Source of the DNA: Streptantibioticus rubrisoli
Lineage (GTDB): Bacteria; Actinomycetota; Actinomycetes; Streptomycetales; Streptomycetaceae
Assembly (NCBI RefSeq): GCF_024436055.1
Contig: NZ_JANFNH010000005.1
Coordinates: 124,001-188,000, forward strand
Direction of reading: 5' to 3'
DNA length: 64,000 nucleotides
Of this stretch, positions 54,224 through 63,976 are shown one piece after another (the first letter of the stretch is position 1; every line of letters starts with the position of its first letter). The position numbers were made by a program, and so were the translations under genes. The notes under the pieces were generated by a model. It saw only the letters and a list, made by a program, of their open reading frames with translations. It did not search any database and was not told where the DNA came from.

Positions 54224-55702
54224 CTACTGCTGTCCGGCCCACCATTCCCTGAGCGCGGCCGCCGCGTCGTCGTAGCCCATCGGACCGTTCTCCAGCCGCA
54301 GTTCAAGCAGGTACTTGTACGCCTTGCCGACCACAGGGCCCGCCGGAACCCCCAGGATCTCCATGATCTGGTTGCCGTTGAGGTCCGGCCGGATGGAGTC
54401 GAGTTCCTCCCGCTCCTTCAATTGGGCGATCCGCTCCTCCAAGGAGTCATACGTCCGGGCCAGCGCAGCAGCCTTCTTCTTGTTGCGGGTCGTGCAGTCC
54501 GAACGGGTCAGCTTGTGCAGCCGGTCCAGCAGCGGTCCGGCGTCCCGGACATACCGCCGCACCGCGGAGTCCGTCCATTCGCCGCTGCCGTAGCCGTGGA
54601 ACCGCAGGTGCAGTTCGACCAGCTTCGCGACGTCCTTGACCATGTCATTCGGGTACTTCAACTTGGTCAGCCGGGATTTGGTCATCTTCGCCCCCACCAC
54701 CTCGTGGTGGTGGAAGGAGACGCGCCCATCCGGCTCGAACCGCCGCGTCCTGGGCTTGCCGATGTCGTGCAGCAGCGCCGCCAGCCTCAGTACCAGGTCC
54801 GGGCCTTCCGTCTCCAGGGCCATCGCCTGCTCCAGCACGATCAGGCTGTGCTCGTAGACGTCCTTGTGCCGGAAGTGCTCGTCACGCTCCAGCCGCAGCG
54901 CGGGCAGCTCGGGGATCACCCGTTGCGCCAGGCCGGTCTCCACCAGCAGCCGAAGGCCCTTGCGAGGGTGATCACTGAGGATGAGCTTGTTCAGCTCGTC
55001 ACGCACCCGCTCCGCCGACACGATCTCGATACGGTCGGCCATCTCCTTCATCGCGGCGACCACTTCCGGTGCCACCGTGAAGTCGAGCTGCGCTGCGAAG
55101 CGCGCGGCACGCATCATCCGCAGCGGATCGTCCGAGAAGGACTCCTCCGGGGTGCCCGGTGTCCGCAGAACCCGCTGGGCGAGGTGCTCAAGGCCGTTGT
55201 ACGGATCGACGAACTCGATGCCCGGCAGCGCGACCGCCATCGCGTTCACCGTGAAGTCCCGGCGCACCAGGTCCTGCTCGATGGTGTCGCCGTAGGAGAC
55301 CTCGGGCTTGCGCGAGTTGCGGTCGTAGGCCTCCGACCGGTACGTCGTCACCTCGATCTGGAAGTCGTTGCCCTCGGCGTCCGTCTTCCGGCAGCCCACG
55401 GTGCCGAAGGCGATGCCGACCTCCCACACCGCGTCCGCCCAGCCACGCACGATCTTCAGCACCTGCTCGGGCCGGGCGTCCGTGGTGAAGTCCAGATCAT
55501 TGCCGAGCCGACCCAGTAGCGCGTCCCGGACCGATCCACCGACCAAGGCGAGCTTGAAGCCCGCCTCCTGGAAACGCCGACCCAGGTCGTCGGCGACCGG
55601 TGATACCCGCAGCAGCTCGCCCACAGCGCGACGCTGCGCCTGGTTCAGGGCACTGGCTTCCGCGGACGGCGGGGCTTGAGAGACATTGTTGGCGTTCGGC
55701 AC
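54224..55702 (-). CDS. cca: CCA tRNA nucleotidyltransferase (class II)
   Basis: 492 residues. Adds CCA to tRNA 3' ends, or is a poly(A) polymerase-like paralogue. Head domain with ALVGGSVRDALLGR (residues about 52-65), the catalytic Asp pair in NDLDFTTDARP, RRDFTVNAMAV, and the class II motif DDPLRMMRAARFAAQL. An HD domain (LLHDIGKPRTR, about 305) suggests an added phosphohydrolase activity. GTG 55702 is chosen as start, which aligns with Streptomyces homologues. Divergent from DUF6049. Confidence 0.93.
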   Translation of the reverse strand: MPNANNVSQAPPSAEASALNQAQRRAVGELLRVSPVADDLGRRFQEAGFKLALVGGSVRDALLGRLGNDLDFTTDARPEQVLKIVRGWADAVWEVGIAFGTVGCRKTDAEGNDFQIEVTTYRSEAYDRNSRKPEVSYGDTIEQDLVRRDFTVNAMAVALPGIEFVDPYNGLEHLAQRVLRTPGTPEESFSDDPLRMMRAARFAAQLDFTVAPEVVAAMKEMADRIEIVSAERVRDELNKLILSDHPRKGLRLLVETGLAQRVIPELPALRLERDEHFRHKDVYEHSLIVLEQAMALETEGPDLVLRLAALLHDIGKPRTRRFEPDGRVSFHHHEVVGAKMTKSRLTKLKYPNDMVKDVAKLVELHLRFHGYGSGEWTDSAVRRYVRDAGPLLDRLHKLTRSDCTTRNKKKAAALARTYDSLEERIAQLKEREELDSIRPDLNGNQIMEILGVPAGPVVGKAYKYLLELRLENGPMGYDDAAAALREWWAGQQ

Positions 55703-55810
55703 AACAGAACAGAATACGTGGCCGCCGAGGACTCGGGCTGCCGGATTACCGGCCCTTTGGTGATCTTGGAGGGCACTCCACGGCACTTACCCTCAGCAGC
55801 CATCGTTACC

Positions 55811-58192
55811 ATGCCAGGACGCACATCCGATGGCGACGAGAGACGGACGGACGACCGCGTGGGCGAGGCGGCACGGCACCCCGGAACCACCCCTGCTCGT
55901 TCCTGGCTGCGACGCGCCGCGACGCTTGTCGGCGCCGCCCTGCTGACCAGCCTCGTCCAGTTCCCCACCGCGACCAGCGCGCACGCCGACACGGGCAGCG
56001 GCTCCAGCACCGCCGAGGTGGACGTGGACTCCCTCAGCCCCACCACGCCGGCCAAAAACGACACCCTCACCATCAGCGGCACGGTCACCAACGACGGCGA
56101 TGAGACCATCTCCAGCGCCCACGTCGGCCTACGCCTCGGCAGCGGTGGCCCGCTGAGCAGCCGCAGCGCCATAAGCAACACCGCGGCCAGCGGCGCGTTC
56201 TCCGTGCTCGACGGCAACGAGATCGCCGACCACACCGCCAATCTGCCCGACATCCCGCCGCACATCAGCCTTCCTTTCACCCTCGATGTACCGGTCAGCG
56301 CGCTCGGCCTGGGCAACGACGGGGTCTACCAACTCGGTGTGACCGCGTCCGGCACCACCAAGGACGCCAACTACCAGCACGTTCTCGGCATCAAGCGGAC
56401 CTTCCTGCCCTGGTACTCCCAGGGCGGCGGCGAGAAGACCAGGACCACCTTCCTGTGGCCGCTGATCGACCGCCCGCACATGGACATCCGCACCCCGGGC
56501 GACGACCAGCAGTCGCCGCTGTTCCGCGACGACGACCTCGCGGCGGAGCTCGCCCCCGGCGGTCGACTCGACCAGATGGTGTCGCTCGCCAAGGGGCTCC
56601 CGGTGACCTGGGTGATCGATCCGGACCTGCTGGCCACCGTCGACGCCATGACCAAGCCGTACAAGGTCCTCGGCCCGGACGGCGACCCCAAGCAGGCCAC
56701 ACCGGGCACCGGCACCGAGTACGCCAAGCAGTGGCTCAACGAGCTCCAGCACGCCATCCAGGGCGACGAGGTGGTCGCCCTGCCGTTCGGCGACCCGGAC
56801 ATCGCCTCCATCGCGCACCACGGCAAGGACGTCTCCGGGACCATCGGCCATCTGAAGGCCGCCACCGACCTGGCCGCCGTGACCGTCCAGACGGTGCTCG
56901 GGGTCAGCCCGCGTACCGACTTCGCCTGGCCCGCTGACGGCGCCGTCGACCCGTCCATCGTCGGCGTGGCCACCGCGGGCGGGGCCGACAAGATCATCGC
57001 CCGTAGCGACAGCCTGCGGGAGACCGGGGCGCTCAGCTACACGCCGTCCGCCGCCCGTCCCATCGGCGGCGGCACCACCGCGGTCGTCGCCGACAGCCCG
57101 CTGTCCAAGGCGTTCATGGGTGATCTGACCCGGGCTGACGCCGAGACGCTGGCCGTCCAGAAGTTCCTGGCCCAGTCCCTGATGATCGACGAGCAGGCGC
57201 CCGGGCAGCAGCGGAACATCGTCGTCGCACCGCAGCGGATGCCGACCACCAGCCAGGCGCAGGCCATGGCCGCGGCGATCTCCGCCTCCCGCACCGGCGG
57301 CTGGACCGACCCGGCCCCCCTCAGCGCCGCCGCCAAGGCCACCCCCGACCCGGGGGCGAACGAGTCGGTGCCCAGTGCCGACGCCTATCCGGCATCGCTG
57401 CGGCGGCAGGAGCTCACCACCGACGCCTTCCAGCAGATCCAGTCCGTCCAGGACTCGCTCAACAGCTTCCTGGTGATCCTCTCCCGCAAGGACCGGGTCA
57501 CCACCCCGTTCGGAACCGCCGTCCTGCGCTCGATGTCGACCCAGTGGCGCGGTGACCCGGACAACGCCGCGGCCTTCAGGGGCGACGTCGCGTCGTACCT
57601 GAGCGACCTCACCCAGTACGTACACATCGTCGACAAGAAGTCGATCACTCTTTCCGGGCGTACCGCCACGATCCCGGTGACCGTCCAGAACAGCCTCACC
57701 CAGCAGGTCACGGGGTTGCAGCTGCGGCTGACCTCCAGCCAGAACAACCGGCTGGACGTGGGCATCCCGCAGGCCGTGACCGTCGACGGCGGCCACAGCC
57801 GCTCGTTGAAGTTCCGCACCACCGCCAGCGCCAACGGCATCACCTGGGTTTCCGCCCAGTTGTTCACCGCGGACGGCACGCCCTACGGCCAGCCCATGGT
57901 CTTCCAGGTGAACGTCACCTCCATCACCGACACCGTGATGCTGGTGATCGCCGGGGGGCTGCTGCTGCTGGTCCTGGCTGGATTCCGTATGTACCGGCAC
58001 CGCAAGCGCCGGGCACTGCTGGCGTCCGACGAGACGGACGACACATCCGAGGAACCGCAGGCACCGGACGACGGCCGTGGTCAGGCCGCCGAAGGCGCCG
58101 GTACGGTCCCTGAGCAGCCGGGTGACCCGGCCGCTGACACCGCGGCGGAAAGCCCGGGGACCCGGGCAGCGGGTGAGAAGGTGGACAGATAG
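55811..58192 (+). CDS. DUF6049 secreted/membrane-anchored protein
   Basis: 793 residues. Leader with signal peptide (RSWLRRAATLVGAALLTSLV, ending SAHA near residue 59), a long extracytoplasmic part of Ig-like and polysaccharide-deacetylase-like beta/alpha folds, one membrane helix near 705-725 (TVMLVIAGGLLLLVLAGF) and an acidic cytosolic tail. It always lies between the CCA and MurJ genes in Streptomyces, so an envelope role is likely. ATG 55811 is chosen; GTG 55859 is also possible and starts just before VGEAARHPG. Confidence 0.85.
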   Translation: MPGRTSDGDERRTDDRVGEAARHPGTTPARSWLRRAATLVGAALLTSLVQFPTATSAHADTGSGSSTAEVDVDSLSPTTPAKNDTLTISGTVTNDGDETISSAHVGLRLGSGGPLSSRSAISNTAASGAFSVLDGNEIADHTANLPDIPPHISLPFTLDVPVSALGLGNDGVYQLGVTASGTTKDANYQHVLGIKRTFLPWYSQGGGEKTRTTFLWPLIDRPHMDIRTPGDDQQSPLFRDDDLAAELAPGGRLDQMVSLAKGLPVTWVIDPDLLATVDAMTKPYKVLGPDGDPKQATPGTGTEYAKQWLNELQHAIQGDEVVALPFGDPDIASIAHHGKDVSGTIGHLKAATDLAAVTVQTVLGVSPRTDFAWPADGAVDPSIVGVATAGGADKIIARSDSLRETGALSYTPSAARPIGGGTTAVVADSPLSKAFMGDLTRADAETLAVQKFLAQSLMIDEQAPGQQRNIVVAPQRMPTTSQAQAMAAAISASRTGGWTDPAPLSAAAKATPDPGANESVPSADAYPASLRRQELTTDAFQQIQSVQDSLNSFLVILSRKDRVTTPFGTAVLRSMSTQWRGDPDNAAAFRGDVASYLSDLTQYVHIVDKKSITLSGRTATIPVTVQNSLTQQVTGLQLRLTSSQNNRLDVGIPQAVTVDGGHSRSLKFRTTASANGITWVSAQLFTADGTPYGQPMVFQVNVTSITDTVMLVIAGGLLLLVLAGFRMYRHRKRRALLASDETDDTSEEPQAPDDGRGQAAEGAGTVPEQPGDPAADTAAESPGTRAAGEKVDR

Positions 58193-58235
58193 CCAGGGGC
58201 AGGGCCTGGGCCGTAAACCTTAAGGTGGGGCAGTG

Positions 58236-60419
58236 ATGAACGCGCCGTACGACGGGGAGCGTGACCGGGCGTCGTCGTACGACGACGCGACGGCCGCGAG
58301 CCCGCCGCCTCCGCCCGAGCACCGCTCCGGTACCAGCCCTTACCCACCGGAGTCGTACGCCCACAACCCGTACGCCCAGCAAGCCCCGGCCGCCGAGGCC
58401 CACTACGACCGGCCCGCGCCGACCCCGACGCCGTCCGTTCCGCCGCCGAACCCGCCCCAGGGCTACCAGCAGCCCGCCGCCGACCCCCGGCAGTGGGCGC
58501 CCCAGCCGCCCCGCCATCCGGAGGGCCAGCCAGAGCACGCGCCCTACGGCAGCGGCCAGGCGAACCCGTACGCCGAGGCGAGCCCGAACTCGTACGCCGG
58601 AGCCAGCGACGCGACGCAGCAGCAGCCGGCCCAGGACCCGTACGCGCACTTCTTCCGCGACCAGCCCGCGGCCACCCAGCAGCAACCGGTGTTCACCGAC
58701 GTCGCCGCCGAACCGGCGCCGGAATCCGAGGTGGCCGCGGATCCGCAGCCGGAGGCCACCGCCGAGGCCACCCGCTCCGGGGGCCGGGCAAGCAGCCTGC
58801 TCAAGTCCAGCGCGGTGATGGCCGCGGGAACACTGGTCTCCCGCGTCACCGGCTTCCTGCGCACCCTGGTCATCGGTGGGGCCATCGGCGTCTCGACGCT
58901 GAACGACAGCTACCAGGTGGCCAACACCCTGCCGACGATGATCTACATCTTGGTCGGCGGCGGCGCGCTCAACGCGGTGTTCATTCCGCAGTTGGTGCGG
59001 GCGATGAAGAACGACGAGGACGGCGGCGAGGCCTACGCCAACCGGCTGCTGACCCTCGTCGTGGTGGGCCTGGCGGCCGTCACCACGGTCATGGTGCTCG
59101 GCGCGCCCGTGCTGGTGCGGCTGATGTCGGACAAGATCGCCTCCGACCCGGTGACGATGAACGTCGCCGTGTCCTTCACCCGCTACTGCCTGCCGACCAT
59201 GTTCTTCATGGGCGTGCACGTCGTACTCGGACAGATCCTCAACGCCCGTGGCCGGTTCGGCGCGATGATGTGGACCCCGGTCCTGAACAACATCGTCGTC
59301 ATCGCCACTTTCGGCGCCTTCATCTGGGTCTACGGCACCGCCCGCACCTCGGGCGTGGACGCCGCCTCGATCTCCCCCGAGGGCATTCGGCTGCTCGGCA
59401 TCGGCACGCTGCTGGGTCTCGCGGTCCAGGCGCTGGCCATGATCCCGTACCTGCGCGAGTCGGGACTGCGCATCCGGCCGCGCTTCGACTGGCGTGGACA
59501 CGGCCTGGGCCACGCCGCCAAGCTCGCCAAGTGGACCTTCCTGTTCGTGCTGGCCAACCAGGCGGGCATGGTGGTCGTCACGCAACTCGCCACCTGGGCG
59601 GGCGCGGTCGCCGACAAGCAGGGCCACCCCGGTACCGGTATCACCGCCTACAACTACGCGCTGCTGCTCTGGCAGATGCCTCAGGCGATCATCACGGTCT
59701 CGGTGATGACGGCGGTACTGCCGCGCATCTCCCGCGCCGCGGCCGACGGCGACGCCTCAGCGGTGCGCGACGACCTGTCGTACGGGCTGCGGACCTCGGC
59801 CGTCGCGATCGTCCCGTGCGCCTTCGCCTTCCTGGCGCTCGGCGTGCCGATGGCCACCATGATGTACTCCAGCTCCGGCGAGTCCGGCGCCCGCAACATC
59901 GGCTACGTCCTGATGGCGTTCGGCCTCGGCCTGATCCCGTACTCGGTGCAGTACGTCGTGCTGCGCGGCTTCTACGCCTACGAGGACACCCGCACGCCCT
60001 TCTACAACACGGTGATCGTCGCAGTGGTCAACGCGGCGGCCTCCGGACTGTGCTTCCTCACGCTGCCCGCCCGCTGGGCCGTCGTCGGCATGGCCGCCTC
60101 CTACGGCCTGGCCTACCTGGTCGGAGTGGGAGTCGCGGTGAAGCGACTGGGTAAGCGCCTTGACGGCGACTTGGACGGCGCGCACGTCATCCGCACCTAC
60201 GCGCGGCTGATCGGCGCCAGTCTGCCGGCGGCCCTGCTCGGTGGGGCCGCCGCCTATTGGATCGGTGGGATGCTCGGTGGAGGTTTCTTCGGTTCGCTCG
60301 CCTCACTGGTGGGCGGCGGCATCATTCTGCTAGGGGTCTTCTATGGAGCAGCACGCCGGATGCGCATCGAGGAATTGACAGCGATGGTGGGTATGGTGCG
60401 CGGTCGTCTGGGTCGTTGA
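58236..60419 (+). CDS. murJ: Lipid II flippase MurJ
   Basis: 727 residues. Moves lipid-linked peptidoglycan precursor across the membrane. Residues 1 to about 185 are a disordered Pro/Gln/Tyr-rich leader (repeated PYA/QQP), longer than in most bacteria. Fourteen helices follow, starting SSAVMAAGTLVSRVTGFLRT with the cavity arginines. The conserved NTLPTMIYILVGGGALNAVF block and the later LRGFYAYEDTRTPFYNTV confirm MurJ. ATG 58236, with AAGGTGGGG upstream; GTG 58233 is adjacent. Followed by the pseudokinase gene. Confidence 0.95.
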   Translation: MNAPYDGERDRASSYDDATAASPPPPPEHRSGTSPYPPESYAHNPYAQQAPAAEAHYDRPAPTPTPSVPPPNPPQGYQQPAADPRQWAPQPPRHPEGQPEHAPYGSGQANPYAEASPNSYAGASDATQQQPAQDPYAHFFRDQPAATQQQPVFTDVAAEPAPESEVAADPQPEATAEATRSGGRASSLLKSSAVMAAGTLVSRVTGFLRTLVIGGAIGVSTLNDSYQVANTLPTMIYILVGGGALNAVFIPQLVRAMKNDEDGGEAYANRLLTLVVVGLAAVTTVMVLGAPVLVRLMSDKIASDPVTMNVAVSFTRYCLPTMFFMGVHVVLGQILNARGRFGAMMWTPVLNNIVVIATFGAFIWVYGTARTSGVDAASISPEGIRLLGIGTLLGLAVQALAMIPYLRESGLRIRPRFDWRGHGLGHAAKLAKWTFLFVLANQAGMVVVTQLATWAGAVADKQGHPGTGITAYNYALLLWQMPQAIITVSVMTAVLPRISRAAADGDASAVRDDLSYGLRTSAVAIVPCAFAFLALGVPMATMMYSSSGESGARNIGYVLMAFGLGLIPYSVQYVVLRGFYAYEDTRTPFYNTVIVAVVNAAASGLCFLTLPARWAVVGMAASYGLAYLVGVGVAVKRLGKRLDGDLDGAHVIRTYARLIGASLPAALLGGAAAYWIGGMLGGGFFGSLASLVGGGIILLGVFYGAARRMRIEELTAMVGMVRGRLGR

Positions 60420-60567
60420 CGCGGCGCCAGCGGGCAACCATCGCCCGCCTTCGTGTGTCGTGCATAGCGGCGGACTGTGGGCACAATTGTCTTTGGCTTT
60501 GATACAGACGGCTTCGGTACAGACGCTGTGCACGACGCGTCCAACGGATGGGGAGGCAGGAACGACG

Positions 60568-62295
60568 GTGGCGGAGCGGAGCACGGCTGCCGTCGACGTG
60601 GCCAACGAGAGCGGCCAAGCGCCGCTCGCCGCCAGCGCGGGCGGGGCCACGGGCGACGAGGCGACGGCCCAGAGCGAAACGCAGGACGCGGAGCGGAAGA
60701 CTTCGGAAGAGACCGCGCCGACCCCACCGCACCCCGAACCCCCGGAGTTGCACAGCGGCCACAGACTCGCCCGGCGCTACCGCCTGGAAGAGTGCGTCAC
60801 CCGCGTTGACGGCTTCAGCAGTTGGCGTGCCGTCGACGAAAAGCTCCGTCGCGCCGTCGGCGTCCACCTGCTGCCCGCCGATCACCCCCGTTCCCGCGCC
60901 GTGTTGTCAGCCGCCCGCTCCGCGGCACTACTGGGCGATCCGCGCTTCGTTCAGGTCCTTGACGCCGTGGAGGAGAACGACCTCGTCTACGTCGTCCACG
61001 AATGGCTGCCTGACGCAACGGAGTTGGGCCCGCTGCTCGCCTCCGGTCCACTGGAGCCGTACGACGCGTACCAACTCGTCACCCAGGTCTCCCAGGCCAT
61101 GGCGGCAGCCCACCGCGAGGGCCTCTCCCACCTCCGGCTCAACCCCGGCTCGGTGCTGCGCTCCGAGTCCGGCCAGTACCGCATCCGGGGGCTGGCAGTT
61201 GACGCGGCGCTGCGTGGAATCGAGTCGGAGCGCCCCAAGCGCACCGACACCGAGGCGATCGGCGCCCTGCTGTACTCGTCCCTGACCGGCCGCTGGCCGT
61301 ACCCGGAGGACGCCCACGGCCTCAAGGGCCTGCCCAAGGACCTCGGACTGGTCCCCCCGGACCAGGTACGGGCGGGTGTGCACCGCGGTCTGTCCGGGCT
61401 GGCCATGCGCGCCCTGATCAACGACGGCGCCCATCCGTCACGCCACGAACAGCCGCTCACCACTCCCGAGGAGCTCGCCAAGGCCGTCGCCGCGCTGCCT
61501 CGGATCCGGCCGCCGGAGCCGCAGGGACCGACGTTCCCGCAGACCGCCTACCGTCAGCCCCCGGCGCGCCCCGGCCAGCCGGGCCCCACCCGTCAGGTTC
61601 CGGTGACACCGCCCCCGCCTCCGGCGCTCTCCGGCCGTGCGGGCAAGGTGTTCAAATGGAGCGTCGCCGCGCTGCTCATCGCCGCGCTGGGGCTTGGCAG
61701 TTGGCAGGTTGCGGACACCCTGATGAACCAGGGCGGCCAGTCGGGGTCCACCCAGCAGCAGCCGCAACAGCAGAAGGGCAGCGCGAGCACCGGCACCCAA
61801 CACGGCACCCCCAAGCCGCTGGCCATCGTCAACGCCCAGGAGTACGCGCCGGACGGATCCCCGCAGCATCCCGGTCAGGTCAACGACACCTACGGCAAGG
61901 GGGGTTCGAAGTACTGGATCACCAAAGCCTTCAACGACGGCCCAGTGCTGGCCCCGTACAAACAGGGCGTCGGCATCGTCTATGACCTCGGCTCGGCGCA
62001 GAAGGTCAGCGGCGGCACCATCACCTTCCGCTACAGCGGTTCGTACACCGCGGTCGCGCTGTACGCGGCGGACTCGCTCTCGCCGTCGACGCAGCCGTCG
62101 GGCATGCACCAGATCGCCTCGGCGCGCACCGAAAGCACCACCGCCCAACTCACCGCCAAGGCCCCGGTGTCGACACGGTATGTCCTCGTCTGGATCACCG
62201 CCGTGCCTAACTCCCCTGCGGATTCCAGCACTTACAGTGGCGCTGGTTACAAGCAGGCCATAACGAACGTGTCGTTCAGCGGCCTGTCGTCGTAG
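60568..62295 (+). CDS. Pseudokinase-domain membrane protein partner of MurJ
   Basis: 575 residues. A disordered leader (1-60) precedes a protein-kinase-like fold (68-345) that has lost catalysis: the lysine strand reads VGVH (His100 for Lys), the catalytic loop reads HLRLNPGSV (188-196, no HRD Asp) and DFG is RGL. A Pro-rich linker, one membrane helix (about 361-380) and an extracytoplasmic domain (about 420-575, jelly-roll-like) follow. In M. tuberculosis an equivalent pseudokinase is fused to MviN/MurJ and recruits FhaA; here it is a separate gene 148 bp downstream. GTG 60568 follows GGGAGGCAGG. Confidence 0.9.
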   Translation: MAERSTAAVDVANESGQAPLAASAGGATGDEATAQSETQDAERKTSEETAPTPPHPEPPELHSGHRLARRYRLEECVTRVDGFSSWRAVDEKLRRAVGVHLLPADHPRSRAVLSAARSAALLGDPRFVQVLDAVEENDLVYVVHEWLPDATELGPLLASGPLEPYDAYQLVTQVSQAMAAAHREGLSHLRLNPGSVLRSESGQYRIRGLAVDAALRGIESERPKRTDTEAIGALLYSSLTGRWPYPEDAHGLKGLPKDLGLVPPDQVRAGVHRGLSGLAMRALINDGAHPSRHEQPLTTPEELAKAVAALPRIRPPEPQGPTFPQTAYRQPPARPGQPGPTRQVPVTPPPPPALSGRAGKVFKWSVAALLIAALGLGSWQVADTLMNQGGQSGSTQQQPQQQKGSASTGTQHGTPKPLAIVNAQEYAPDGSPQHPGQVNDTYGKGGSKYWITKAFNDGPVLAPYKQGVGIVYDLGSAQKVSGGTITFRYSGSYTAVALYAADSLSPSTQPSGMHQIASARTESTTAQLTAKAPVSTRYVLVWITAVPNSPADSSTYSGAGYKQAITNVSFSGLSS

Positions 62296-62303
62296 GAGGA
62301 GGC

Positions 62304-62999
62304 ATGGCGTTGGGCGAGGGATCGCATAAGGAGGCCACCGACCCGGATCTCCTCTCCCGCCATGTCGCGGGCGATCCCGACGCCTTCGCCGAGTTGGTGC
62401 GGCGCCACCGCGACCGTCTGTGGGCGGTCGCGGTGCGCACCCTCGGCGACCCCGAGGAGGCCGCGGACGCGGTGCAGGATGCCCTGGTCTCCGCCTTCCG
62501 TTCGGCGCACACCTTCCGCGGCCAGTCGGCCGTCACCACCTGGCTGCACCGCATCACCGTGAACGCCTGCCTCGACCGGGCCCGCAAGGCCGCCTCCCGG
62601 CGCACCGCACCGCTCGCCGACACCGAGCACCTGGAGACGCTGGTCGAGCCGCACGAGTCCGCCGAGGCCCCGGCCGAACGCGGGGAACTGCACCGCGAAC
62701 TCATCCACGCCCTCGCCACGCTCCCGCCCGACCAGCGCGCCGCCCTGGTGCTGGTGGACATGCAGGGCTACCCGGTCGCCGAGGCCGCGAAGGTCCTCGA
62801 CGTGCCCCCCGGCACGGTCAAAAGCAGATGTGCCCGGGGCCGCGCCCGGCTGCTTCCGCTACTCACCCACCTGCGTACGCACCACGGGGGTAGCGCGGGT
62901 GCCGGTGGGGGAAGGAACCGGACGCAGGCGACATCCGTCCCAGAGACGTCAGCGAAAGATCCGAAGGACGCCGTGAAGGGCGGAGGTGGTCAACAGTGA
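62304..62999 (+). CDS. sigM: ECF RNA polymerase sigma factor SigM
   Basis: 231 residues. Sigma region 2 at about 25-90 (DAFAELVRRHRDRLWAVAV, FRGQSAVTTWLHRITVN) and region 4 at about 130-185 (LATLPPDQRAALVLVDMQGY, VPPGTVKSRCARGRARL). It sits directly before a zinc anti-sigma gene, overlapping its GTG by GTGA. Position after the murJ-pseudokinase block, before trxBA, is the typical SigM locus. C-terminal about 45 residues are disordered. ATG 62304 follows GGAGGAGG. Confidence 0.93.
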   Translation: MALGEGSHKEATDPDLLSRHVAGDPDAFAELVRRHRDRLWAVAVRTLGDPEEAADAVQDALVSAFRSAHTFRGQSAVTTWLHRITVNACLDRARKAASRRTAPLADTEHLETLVEPHESAEAPAERGELHRELIHALATLPPDQRAALVLVDMQGYPVAEAAKVLDVPPGTVKSRCARGRARLLPLLTHLRTHHGGSAGAGGGRNRTQATSVPETSAKDPKDAVKGGGGQQ

Positions 63000-63892
63000 C
63001 ATCGACGGCCAGCACGGACGACCACCCCGAAGTCTCCGAGATCTCGGCATTCGCCGAGGGCATCCTGCCCCCCGAGCGCACGGCCGCCCTCCGCGGCCAC
63101 CTCGCCGACTGCGTCCTGTGCACCGATGTGCGGGACTCCCTGGATGAGATCCGCGGTCTGCTCGGCAGCCTCCCGGGACCGTGCCGGATGCCTGCAGATG
63201 TCGCGGAGCGGATCGACGCCGCGCTCGCCGCCGAGGCATTGATCAACGCCACCACGCCGGACTCGATGCCCGCTGCCCCGCCCAACCCGGTGCGCGGAGA
63301 CGCGGTCAGCCCGGTGCGGGCGGACGCGGCCCATGTTTCACGTGAAACAGCGCGCTCGGCCCCCCGCCCCGCCGGACATGCGCACGCGTCCACCGGACCG
63401 GGGCGCTCCCGGCCGCGGTGGCGTCGGGGTCGCACCCTGCTGGCCGCCGCGAGCGCTGCCGCCGTAATTGCCCTCGGTGGACTCTTCGTGAGCTCGCTCG
63501 GCACGTCCCACAGCGGCGGACCCGCGACAACGACCACCGCTGGCGCCCAGCAGCCGGGAATGTTCTCCGGAGCGGCGCTGCCCACGAAGGTCCACGAGCT
63601 GCTGGCCAACACCGGCGCCGCTTCCCCGAAGACCGGCGGGCACGCCGAGGAGACTCCGTTCGCCACCAAGGCCGCTCCCGCGCCGTCCTGCGTGCTGCAG
63701 GCCACCGGCCGGGCCGGGACTCCACTGGCCCTCTCGCCGGGCACGTACGAGGGGCGTGCGGCATATCTGATCGTGCTGCCGCACCCGTCCGACCCCGCGA
63801 AGGTCGACGCCTATGTCGTCGACGCGTCATGCGCGAGCGCGGGATCCTCCACGCCGGGCCATGTCCTGACCGAGCAGACGTACAACCGCTGA
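62996..63892 (+). CDS. Zinc-finger anti-sigma factor for SigM
   Basis: 298 residues. Cytosolic ZAS domain with His35, Cys39 and Cys42 in RGHLADCVLC (HX3CX2C), a linker, one membrane helix (about 147-168, AASAAAVIALGGLFVSSLG) and an extracytoplasmic region with two cysteines (PSCVLQA; DASCASA). GTG 62996 overlaps the sigM stop by 4 bp, so the pair is translationally coupled. It would hold SigM at the membrane. parS site 8 lies inside the gene (codons 113-118). Confidence 0.92.
   Translation: MTSTASTDDHPEVSEISAFAEGILPPERTAALRGHLADCVLCTDVRDSLDEIRGLLGSLPGPCRMPADVAERIDAALAAEALINATTPDSMPAAPPNPVRGDAVSPVRADAAHVSRETARSAPRPAGHAHASTGPGRSRPRWRRGRTLLAAASAAAVIALGGLFVSSLGTSHSGGPATTTTAGAQQPGMFSGAALPTKVHELLANTGAASPKTGGHAEETPFATKAAPAPSCVLQATGRAGTPLALSPGTYEGRAAYLIVLPHPSDPAKVDAYVVDASCASAGSSTPGHVLTEQTYNR
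63335..63348. other. parS site 8, inside the anti-sigma gene
   Basis: Perfect GTTTCACGTGAAAC in the coding sequence. The six codons covering it, CAT GTT TCA CGT GAA ACA, all end in A or T, which is very unusual in a gene that otherwise prefers G or C there. The DNA site is therefore kept at the cost of codon choice. Confidence 0.96.
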
Positions 63893-63976
63893 GCCCCTCC
63901 GAGCGGTCCCGCACGCTTGGCCGTGTGAACCTTCACCGCGCGGGATGACGGAGAGCGGTGACGGTCGACCTCCCCG

